Below are positions 53,568-63,096 of a stretch of DNA of 64,000 bases, piece by piece. How positions within the stretch are numbered: position 1 is the stretch's first letter; each line of letters starts with the position of its first letter. Location: the NCBI GenBank assembly GCA_026075535.2, contig AP026546.1, positions 1,426,001 to 1,490,000 of the forward strand, given 5' to 3'. Under the pieces are notes generated by a model. That model made no database searches. It had not been told where the DNA came from and was given only the letters and a program-made list of their open reading frames with translations. A program made the position numbers and the translations under genes. Source of the stretch: Tricholoma matsutake. Taxonomy: Eukaryota; Basidiomycota; Agaricomycetes; Agaricales; Tricholomataceae.

Positions 53568-55424
53568 TTGTTTTTTTTTTTTGGGTCAACAATTTATAAT
53601 GCGGGGCTCGATCGCAGTCCGCGGAGCAGGATACAAACTTGGGTACTACTATAACTACGCTTCCCCTCACCCATATCCTACCCAGGTCCTCGTTTTAGCC
53701 ACTTTAGGCGGGCAGTGCCACAGACGTTGGCCTCTCAGCCAGGAAAGGCAATAATCTGGAGGGGGAGACCCCCTCCCGAAGCTAGCCATTAGATCGTCAG
53801 CTGGTGCGAAGCGGTCCCCCAGCCACATATCCAACCGAAGTCAGATCAGGCGCGGCCATGTTAATTCACTGTAAATCCCCCCTTGCGGGAGGAATAACCG
53901 TCCGCATACTCCCAGCCAATGAGGATTGACCACCCCGGATGAATGAGGTGGACCATCACCGTGTCATGCACGAGTAACAGTAATGTGGCAGCTGGTTGTT
54001 CACCTGGTTATTCACCGGAACCGCCGTAAGCAGGGGGCTAAAGCCCCCCTCGAGCAAATGCACTGCAAGCACATGCACTCGATAGCAATTTCCCCCCCGC
54101 AGCGGGGAGAACGTAAAGGGTAGCGACATTTGTCACCAACCCGACAGCAGCCAGCGGACTGGCGGTGATGGGTGTGGAGCAGGATGCCCCACACAAGTAG
54201 CAGCACGGCCATCTGTGATGATGACGGCACTGTACTGGGAACGAGGGTTCCCCAGATTGGAGCTCTGCTAGAGCTGTTGGCATCGCCACACAGGAAGCTG
54301 GAACAGCTTCCGGAGGCGTAGGATCGTTGGAACGATCGTCTCTGGTTGTCCACTTGGGCATCAGGAGCAAGTTAGTACTGGTATATGATGCAAGTGATCG
54401 AAATACGCAGCGTGCAGTGTAAGCGAGGGCCTCCTGCCTAGCAAGAGAGTCCACGTAGTCGTCAGGGTCGGGGAGGTCCTCCCCGGCCCACAGATCTCAA
54501 ACTGCCTAGGGCAGCTGCTACCTCCAGTTCGTTCTGTGAGAACTGGGTGTCATAGTCTTGGGCATCATCACCAACGATGTCACCCATAATCAAGGTGGGG
54601 TCGTGAAGGCCCCAGTGTGTGGTTTGGTCTCTGTGCAGCCGTTTGGGCATTGAGAGTGAGTTAGCACAGGTAAATGACGATAACAGTCAAAGTACGTAGC
54701 GTAAGGTCGATAACAGATGGCCCCTTATCTCAGTTCCAGGTCCACCCGATATAGCCTCCAAACGCTCCGAGGGGGCGAACAGGCCGCGCATCCTGTTGCC
54801 TGGTGGGAGAAGATTGAACCCGGGTCATAACACCCCAGAGGAGTGAGCACCGGAGGTGAGGAGTTGGTGGTGAAATGCGGCCACCAGAGCATCGACCTAG
54901 ATATCAGGGGGCACCGTCACCCGGCCCCTTTTAGCGACGGTGTATTCCAACAGGTAGTCAGTGTAGCTTGTCCCTAGTAGTAGTGACTCACATAGCATGG
55001 AGGTTGGAAGCCCCAGAGACGACCAGCAGTCCAGTAACGATGTCCCTCCCCCTGAGCCAGACCTCCCCCAACTAAACAAGTGCGTCGACTTGGGCGAGCG
55101 TTGAAGCAGGCATCCCACACCCACTCTAAGCCCCCATAGGGACCTAGACTACTCTTTCATAGACACCACTCACCTAGCCAGGATCCTCGAAGCACAGGGG
55201 AACGAGACGAATAGCAGCCATTGTCAAAAACAATGACCGGGGCATCCCCGGGGATCGGATGGACGGATCTCTTAGCAAATCAGGGCAGGCCTGGAGACGC
55301 CGAGAGCGTTCGTGATGGTGAAATCCGATCGAAAATCGGACATAAATTGAAGTGTCGACGTCGCGTGCAACGTTGAGCAGAGGTGTTTACCACTATTTAT
55401 GGTGGTTGTAACAAGTCAAGGAGC
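53568..55424 (-). mobile_element. NE-i: delta-type NE element joining LINE C to LINE D without a target duplication
   Basis: A 1.86 kb minus-strand element (T-run about 53571-53582, 5' end GGAGC at 55424), nearly identical to NE-d. Its left flank is LINE C ORF2 and its right flank is LINE D ORF1, which are not adjacent in any LINE, and the flanks share no duplication. This is best explained by recombination between two NE copies in different LINEs, or by an assembly join. Confidence 0.85.
54012..54650 (-). pseudogene. NE-i ORF remnants (delta)
   Basis: The remnants match those of NE-d residue by residue over long stretches: MPKRLHRDQTTHWGLHDP head of 62 codons, a second frame with SLARQEALAY, and the inner start copy followed by the C-terminal jump. 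No full-length NE protein is possible. Confidence 0.65.
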
Positions 55425-56473
55425 GCTGTTCTCGCTCGCTTCCCTGGGGGGCGAGCACCTAACACTTCCCTGAACTTCCGACCGATAAGCTGGCTGACAT
55501 ACAGCAGCATGTCGGTCCTTCCAAACCGAAGGCTGCAAAGCCATCGCCTACTGTCCATGGACCGTCGAGACGACAGGTCTTGGTACACGTTCGTCCCCCC
55601 CTCGGGGCGGAAACGAACCCTGCAGACTTCTTGGACCATGTCCGAGTCACCCTCGGATTGCACCACTCTAAACTAGTGGCCCAATCCGCATCAATGCATG
55701 CTGGTAACCTATCAGTAGCTACTGACGTCGTGGCCTCCGAGGAGGACCTTCGTTGCTTCAAGGAGGCGGCCCACAAGGCGTTTCCTTTCGCACTGCAAGT
55801 AGATGCAGCGCTACCCACGTCCACGTCGTACCTTAAGCTGGTCGATGTGCCATTCGTCGCTAATGACAAGGCTCTTACGCCTGATGTCGTCGTTGCACAC
55901 CTGGGGAAGTCCGGAATATCGGACCTCGCAGTGTTACAAGTCCCCCCCCGGGTCGTACGTGATTCGAAAATGTCGGATACGTGCACCGTCTATCTCAACA
56001 TCGCTGACTCTGTTAGCGGTGCACGAGCCAAGGCTCTTATCGGTCGGGGCATCCAGTTTGGACGCTACGTCGCTCACATTAGGGCTGCCAGGGCGAACCC
56101 TGGATTGCCCATCTGCCAACGGTGCTGGAAGTGGGGTCACCCCACCCAAGCATGTAGAGCTCCACAGACCAAATGCCCGGTCTGCGCAGGCCCACACCGC
56201 AAGGAGCACCATCGTGCCCTCGCAGGGTGTTGTAAGGGAAACGCCAAGGCGAACCCTCCCATCCCAGCTACCCCAGAGGGGGCAGCCTGTCCTCACCCAG
56301 CTAGGTGCATAAACTGCCGGAAAAACCACGCATCGGATGATCGTCGATGCAACTTCTGGCGACATCGCTTTGACCGTGATTGGATCAAAGCTCGCTATGA
56401 CGAGGTGAGTGTGAGACGCAACTCTCGATCCCCTCCTTCTTACCATCCCGCAGGACGCGGTGGCCGAGCGTAA
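55425..56473 (+). pseudogene. LINE D ORF1, C-terminal part
   Basis: A 34-base deletion near 55465, between AACAC and TTCCC, removes the codons for MDGLVRLAK and shifts the frame. From about 55500 on, the frame is intact and gives ADIQQHVGPSKPKA, then CQRCWKWGHPTQAC, CPVCAGPHRKEHH and CINCRKNHASDDRRC. It ends GRGGRA with TAA (56471-56473), immediately followed by the ORF2 ATG. This is the cleanest example of the ancestral TAAATG junction. Confidence 0.85.
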
Positions 56474-56780
56474 ATGAGGGATAGACTTAGATCTACACCG
56501 CAGTTGCGCATATTTAGTCAAAATGTTAACCGTAATTGGGGGTACATGGACTCTTTACTGGCTGATTTCGTAGATGATTACGATTTGCTTTTCATCCAAG
56601 AACCGCCCTGGCGATTGATAAGACATGCCCCTTCTGCCCACAACAGGGAAGGGGAAGAAGTCATAGGCGCACCGATGAGCCCAAATTGGGGAACGTTAGT
56701 GCGCCCCTCGGGTATTGAGTCCCCTCCACGCGTTGCTGTCTACTTCGCGAACAGCATCGCTAATTTAAGACCAGGTCTCA

Positions 56781-59033
56781 CATCGCTCCTTGACTTGTTA
56801 CAACCACCATAAATAGTGGTAAACACCTCTGCTCAACGTTGCACGCGACGTCGACACTGCAATTCTCGTCCGATTTTCGATCGGATTTCACCATCACGAA
56901 CGCTCTCGGCGTCTCCAGGCGTAGCCTGATTTGCTAAGGGATCCGTCCATCCGATCTCTGTGGATGCCTCGGGCACTGTTTCTGACAGTGTCTGCTATCT
57001 GTCTCGGTCTCCTGGGCTTCGAGGATCCTGGCTAGGTGAGTGCTGTCAATGAAAGAGTAGTCTGGGTCCCTTTGGGGTCTTAGAGTGGGTGTGGGATGCC
57101 TACTTCAACGCTCGCCCATGTCGTCGCATTCGCTTAGTTGGGGGAGGTCTGGCTTAGGAGGAGGGACACTCTCACTGGACTGCTGGTCGCCTGGTGGGCT
57201 TCCAGCCTCCATGCTTTGTGAGTTTCTACTACTAGAGACATGCTACACTGACTACCCATTGGAATACACCATCGTTAAAAGGGGCCGGGTGATGGTGCCC
57301 CCTGATGGCTAGGTCGACGCTCTGGTGGCCGCTACTCACCACCAACTTCTCACCTCCGGTGCTCACTCCTTTGGGGTGGTATGACCCGGGTTCGATCTTC
57401 TCCCACTCGACAGCAGGATGTGCGGCTTGTCTGTCCCCTCGGAGCGATTGGAGGCTATATCGGGTGGATCCGGAATCGAGATAAGGGACCGTCTGTTATC
57501 GTTATCACGCTACGTATCTTGACTTCTACCGTCATCTACTTTGCTAAATCATCCTCAATGCCCTCTGCAAACCGTAGAGCGCGAATTCGACACCGGGTGG
57601 CGCACAGCGACCCCCTCTTACACTCCAATTTCGACGTCGCAGACTTCGACGACGACTATCTCCCGGAGTTCGGTCACATCTCTTTGGGTGGATGGGACTC
57701 CGATGTGGACAACCAGCTCCACAATCTATGGTCGGAGGACGACTCCTCCGACCTATCAGAAGTTGATGCCTCTGCCATCGGCGGAGACGTCGAATTCATC
57801 CCAGGTCTCACCGAGCTAGCCTCGCAGGAGACTATAAACCGCGTCTTGTGGTCACAGCAGGTGGCCAACGATACGAGTAATCTGGCTCTCGAGCTTGGGC
57901 TCGAGGCCAACAACAATCAGGAGCTCGGCATCGCCGAGCTCCTTTATCCAGAGGGGCAGCAGGAGCAATCTGTGCCGCCCCTCCCCACTTCACCGGGTTC
58001 ATCCGCCATCCCAGAGTTGGTGGAGGATGAGCCTCCGTTGTCGAGAGATGAGAGGGCGGAATTAACAGCCACCTCTCATGGCTTTCTACATCTACTGGAG
58101 GCAATGACGATTTTCGTCGGTACCGTCCGAGTGTCCGCCGTCCCTCTTACGGAGAGGAACGTATGGCGTCAGATGGCTTGGGAATTATTCACAGCCACAT
58201 GGCGATTGTCTGAGACGATGTCGGCAGAACTAGCAGCTGCCGCGTCACCTCTTGATCTCACGTCACCGGCAGCCTTTCGAGCTTCCTATGCGGCGATGCT
58301 AGCAGCTCAATCAGAGCCTCAATCTGGGGAACCCTCGTCCCCAGCACGTCGCCGTCGTCCTCGAGGTCCTCGAGCACAGCAGCGTCGCTATTAAAAAAGG
58401 GGAACCACCCCTCCACATATACGCCCACCACAGGAGTGGGGGCCGTTATCGGGACAAGGACGCTTAGCCGTTACCCTACACCTTCTCCCCGCTGCGGGGG
58501 GGACGTTGTCATCAAGCGCGTGCGTGTGTTGGCACTTGCTCGAGGGGGGCCTTGGCCCCCTGCCTACGGTAGTTCCGGTGAGTAACCAGGTGAATAACCA
58601 GCTACCTCATTTTCGTCACTCGTGCGCAGGCACAGTGATGGTCCACCTCATTCGCCTGGGGTGGTCAACCCTCGTTGGCTGGGAACATGCGGACGGTTAT
58701 TCCTCCCGCAAGGGGGGATTTACAGTGAATTAACACGGCCGCGCCTGATCTGACCTTGGTTGGATATGTGGCTGGGGGACCGTTCCGCACTAGCTGACGA
58801 CCTAATGGCTAGCTTCGGGAGGGGGGGCTCCCCCTCCGGATTATTGCCTTTCCTGGCTGAGAGGCCAACGTCTGTGGCACTGCCCGCCTAAAGTGGCTAA
58901 AACGGGGACCTGGGTGGGAGATGGGCGAGGGGAACGCGTAGATAGAGTAGTACCCAAGTTTGTACCCCGCTCCGCGGACTGCGTTCGAGCCCCGCGTTAT
59001 AAATTTTTGACCCAAAAAAAAAAAAAAAAAAAA
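56781..59033 (+). mobile_element. NE-j: gamma-type NE element in LINE D ORF2
   Basis: A 2.25 kb plus-strand element starting CATCGCTCCTTGAC, with poly(A) ending at 59033. The target duplication AGACCAGGTCTCA is perfect (56768-56780 and 59034-59046). The leader stem is CACTGT/ACAGTG with loop TTCTG (56974-56990). The leader has GGGTTCGATC, the best match to a pol III B box among the copies. Confidence 0.93.
57558..58394 (+). CDS. NE-j ORF: unknown 278-residue protein (gamma)
   Basis: Gamma version, nearly identical to NE-h. I chose ATG 57558 (MPSANRRAR) by comparison with NE-h; the longer open frame from 57381 is not conserved outside gamma. Blocks shared with alpha and beta are QELGIAELLYPE, IPELVEDEPPLS, FVGTVRVSAVPLTERNVWRQ, MAWELFTATWRLSETMSAEL and PLDLTSPAAFRASYAA. 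The basic end reads RRRRPRGPRAQQRRY. Function unknown. Confidence 0.8.
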   Translation: MPSANRRARIRHRVAHSDPLLHSNFDVADFDDDYLPEFGHISLGGWDSDVDNQLHNLWSEDDSSDLSEVDASAIGGDVEFIPGLTELASQETINRVLWSQQVANDTSNLALELGLEANNNQELGIAELLYPEGQQEQSVPPLPTSPGSSAIPELVEDEPPLSRDERAELTATSHGFLHLLEAMTIFVGTVRVSAVPLTERNVWRQMAWELFTATWRLSETMSAELAAAASPLDLTSPAAFRASYAAMLAAQSEPQSGEPSSPARRRRPRGPRAQQRRY

Positions 59034-60894
59034 AGACCAGGTCTCAGACGAGATCTGATCGATAATCGTGATATCCTCCTTTTCTCTCTGGGAATAGGAG
59101 AGGACGTCATATTACTCGCTAACGTCTACTCAGACAGCCAACACTCCGCCATTACGCTCCTTTTTGAGAATGTCATGACGATCCCTCGCCTACACTTCAT
59201 GTGTGGCGACTTTAACGTGAGGCACGCATCCTGGGATCCCCAGGGGCCTGAGCACTCGATTCACGCTGACCACTTAGTGGAAACAGCCACGGCATTAGGC
59301 CTGACTAGAGCCCTACCAGTAGTGGAGGGCCCTACCCACTTCCCCCCTCAACAGGGCCTTCACCCCACGGTGATCGACCTGATGTTCGTACCTACAGATC
59401 TTAGATTTGTATTGTACTGCGAGATCGTACCTGAAGCCAGGGGAACGTCTGACCACGCTCCCCTGACATTAGTGCTGCCTGGCCCGGGATCTTTGGTTCC
59501 GGTCACCAAGTGGTCCATCAAAAAAGGATCCGAGGAGGAAGCGTCGTATCGTGATGCTGTCTCCTCCGCTCTAGATCCGTGGCTAAACTGGCATGGAGAA
59601 ACGTCGGCAGAAATCGATGACGTCGTCTCGGCGATATCAACGATTTTAAACAAGGCATGGGAAAACCATGCCAAGGAATCTCGCCTCGGCAAGTCGTCCA
59701 AAGGTTGGTGGACAGACGAATGCAGCGGCGCCCTAGACGCGTACAGGGCTTCTCGTGATGGAGAAGACTGGAAGCTTTACAGGAAAGTCATGCGACAAGC
59801 AAAACGTGCCTTTTTTGATGACCGTATCCAAGAAGTGGCTACGATGAATAGGCGACCCTGGGACTTAATGTCTTGGACTCGTCAACGCAACCTTCCATTG
59901 TATGAGGCTATCTCCTATCGGGGAGAACCCTGCAACGATCTGGACTCCCTTTGGGCTGCCCTTGATGGGTCTTACAATGCTGCCTCAGATCGAGTAGTCG
60001 ATCTGAGCATTCTTGATCAACTCGACCCTGTGCCTGAAAGGGCCTGGATCCCGTTCTCTGTCACGGAAATGAAAGAAGCGCTAAACGCGTGTTCTTCCCG
60101 TTCCACTCCAGGTCCCGATCATGTTACATGGTCGCACCTTAAACACTGGTGTAGCAACCCAGAGGTGGCAGGGCTTATCACCCGCATCGCTGAGGCATGC
60201 ATCACTGCAGGCCACTGGCCAGCTCATTTTAAGGAATCCCTGTCGGTTATTATCCCGAAGCCAGGGAAACCTAACTACTCTACCCCTAAGTCGTTCAGAC
60301 CCATCGTGCTTCTGAACACTCTGGGTAAATTAGTCGAAAAAATGTTGTCCAGACGACTTCAATTTGACGGCGTAGCACACGAGGCCTTCGAGCAGAATCA
60401 GTTCGGAGGTGTCGCCCAGCGTTCCACTGAGGATGCAGGAATCTACCTCACTCATCTTGTCAGGGCAGGATGGGCCAAAGGACTTAAGACAAGCGTTGTC
60501 GCTTTCGACATCGCTCAATTCTTCCCCTCCTTGAACCACCAGGTTCTGTTGGAGATCATCTCTCGGTCGGGGTTCCCTGCGCAAGTTGTGAACTTCTTCC
60601 GGTCTTACCTAGTTGGTCGCAAGACGACCTACAAATGGAACACTTTCTCATCAGGCTCCTTTGCAGCAGATGTGGGAGTGGGACAGGGTTCTGCCCTGTC
60701 CCCTGTCTTATCGGCGTTATATTTGACGCCCATCATGAAGCTCTTCAGAAGAAGCGAAATCGGCAGAGATGTCGATCTCATGTCGTATGTGGACGATGGT
60801 ACCCTCATCGCCCGCTCCCCACAGTTGGAGGACAACCTCCCCCTTCTAAAGAAAGCATATGGCTGGATCTTCCAGGCATTCACCTCCCTCGGAC

Positions 60895-63096
60895 TTTTTT
60901 TTTTTTTTTTTTTGGGTCAAAAATTTATAACGCGGCGCCCGATCGCAGTCCGCAGTAGAGACATACAAACGAAGTACACTACGCCCAGCCCAAGTCCTCC
61001 TCCTGCTGATCTTCGCACCAACCACCTGGATAGCTGCAATGACCACTAAGGGGGCCCCCTTTATCGAGTAAACGGACTCGCCAGTGGTGGCGTACCGACA
61101 ACCCGGACTTGACGATGTCGTGTTCCCCGAATCCCTACGGGTATGAGTGAAAGATTTAGGGGAAACTGCCGCCCCGACGCGAGCCTCTCAGCTCGGAAAG
61201 GAAAGCGTAGCCGACTGGAGTCGTCGTAACGCATAACCGATAAAGGATCTGGAAGTGCTCAGGCGCCTCCCCGAACCAGTACCCAGTTTCGTGTCCCCCC
61301 TCCCTGACAGTCGCTCCTGAACACGGGTGGGCCCCCTTTATGAGGGTTAACGGACTCGTCTGGTGCCCAACGGCCACCCCGACATACCGATAACACTAGC
61401 TAGAACCAGGCGGGGGTCATACGCCCTGCGCGCACAGCCTATCCTGGATCCCACGCAAGTGAGTTGAACGATCCTAATGCAGGATTGTTGTCCATGAATT
61501 CGTGGAAGCCTTCGACAGAGTCTGGGCTTGCACGAGTTTCTTTGCGATCCACCTTGGGGCAGACGCGTAGTAGATGGTCTCGAGTTTGAATGTCGGGACC
61601 AAGGCACCAGCATTGGTATTCCCCGTCGAGGGATAAGCGTTGACGATACTCCCCTATAGGAGCATGGCCAGTGATCATACGAGTTGAACGAGAAGTCAGC
61701 GTAGTGCTGCTCCCCATAACTTTCAGCCAAGGCCCACCTTTGTGAGTCGAGGGTAATACCGGTTTTCCACCTACTCCTTTGAGTTGGTAGAAGTGTCGTC
61801 CACGGTACGCAGGATCTGCGAACCGAGTGTGCCAATCCTTACAAACGGCCTTTTCGACCTGGTTTTTAAGGTAGTCTGAAGATGTCCGCGGGTGTCTGCC
61901 CACGGAGATCTTGGTAGATGTGGCTACATCGTGAGCCATCTTGTGAACGTTCCACTCGAATTTCGAGGGAACATGCCAGAATGTAACGTTCCTCTCCTCG
62001 TCCCCAGCTAGCCAGGGACGAAGGGAGCGACAGGCGTCCAGGGCGAATATTTGCCCAGAACGTGGTTTTGGATCAATTAGGGACTCAATGCCCGTAGTAG
62101 AATCCGAAAATATCACCAACTTTTTGCATCCTCTGCTGCAAGCAGCCGAGACGCCCAGTTGGAGAGCAAAGAGTTCGACTTCTGGGGGGGTTCTCCTCCC
62201 AGAAGCTGAGACAACGCGATCGACCTGTTCTCCCTGTCCGAAGACAAGAGCGCAGGCAACCGCTTGAAATTTGGCATCTGTGGGCACCGAAGCGTCCACT
62301 GCAACGACGAGAGTGTCTTCCTCGACCTGGGCAGAAGCCCAGGCCTTATCGAGGTCACTCCTGTAAGAATTCCTCGCTCCATCCTCCTTAGAGGTGAGGC
62401 GATGAGAGGAGAAGTGAGTGGGGAATAAGTCCTTCACTCTGTTTCCAGGTGTGTTTTCTTCCCCAAAGGGGTCGAATTCATCGCCTGGTACGAGGGCCAG
62501 AGCTGCAGCCGAGGCTACAGATGGGCCTAGCAGGTTAAGTGTGTCGAGCACGTTCCCTCCCCAGAGACCTAGCTCATGAGAGTGGGTAGTACCGACGTGA
62601 TTAGGCCCCAAGATCGCTCTTAGGGGGTGTGAAGGAGCCAATAGAGGGGTTCTGAACACCCCTCTGTCAACTAGACGCCGCAGTAACAGCTGCATAGGCA
62701 GCAGTCCCGCGATACTCTCCAGACCACCAATGGGGGTGGTATGGAATGCACCAAGGATCCAGCGAGCAGCGATGGACTGCACCTGGGCCAATGTTTTGAT
62801 GACACCCTTGACGCGAGCGCCTTTGAAGTGCCAGAGTCTCAGTCCGTATGTCATGATAGGCACGACACACGAGCGGTACAATAGGCGTTTCTGCATGGGG
62901 GTTAGCCCTCTGACCAAATTGCCGAGCATACCCATCGCCCTTGCGGTAGTAAGGGCTTTGGTGGAGTAGAATCGCGTGTGTTCCTTAAAGGAGAGTTTGC
63001 AATCGAAAAAGAATCCGAGGTACCTCCAGGTACCCTTGGGCTTGAGAGGGGTATTGCCCGTGTAGGGAGCAAATCCGAGATCAATGGGTAGGGGAA
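60895..63096 (-). mobile_element. LINE copy E, 3' part, inserted in LINE D and cut by NE-k
   Basis: A minus-strand LINE with its poly(A) seen as T at 60895-60913, the usual LINE 3' tail (GCGGCGCCCGATCGC on the plus strand) and 3' UTR. ORF2 continues up to 63096, where NE-k is inserted. The rest of LINE E, if present, lies beyond the right edge. It lies inside LINE D at the codons for FTSLGL, so it is younger than LINE D. Confidence 0.88.
61439..63096 (-). CDS. LINE E ORF2, residues about 738-1289 (partial)
   Basis: An uninterrupted frame from VPLPIDLGFAPYTG to the C-terminus SFNSLAWDPG, TAG at 61441-61439. It covers the RT thumb/connection, RNase H (VAVDAS, VELFALQ, FSDS, KMAHDVA, all catalytic residues kept) and the zinc-like end CWC...HLLRVC. 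The start is cut by NE-k; the N-terminal endonuclease and RT core would have to lie beyond 64000. Its clean frame suggests a young copy. Confidence 0.85.

Larger units (their letters stand above)
55425..60894 (+). mobile_element. LINE copy D, 5' truncated, split by NE-j and cut by LINE E
   Basis: The element starts inside ORF1 (VLARFPGGRAPNTS) right after NE-i and runs through ORF1 and ORF2 up to about residue 719 of ORF2. There LINE E is inserted in the opposite direction. NE-j lies in the start of ORF2 with a clean duplication. The continuation after LINE E lies beyond the window. Confidence 0.88.
56474..60894 (+). pseudogene. LINE D ORF2, residues 1 to about 719 (split by NE-j)
   Basis: Parts are 56474-56780 and 59047-60894 and rejoin in frame without NE-j. 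No nonsense codon is seen. The AP endonuclease motifs (SQNVN, IQEPPW, CGDFNVRH, SDHAPL) and RT motifs (AFDIAQFFPSL, VGVGQGSALSP, intact YVDD near 60793) are present. The frame is cut at FTSLGL by the poly(T) of LINE E, so RNase H and the zinc-like end are missing here. Confidence 0.88.

Noticed and set aside
58893..61049. Long frames that run through A- or T-tracts and fuse NE with LINE sequence
   Set aside because: They contain Lys or Phe runs from poly(A)/poly(T) and only reflect nested insertions reading through by chance.
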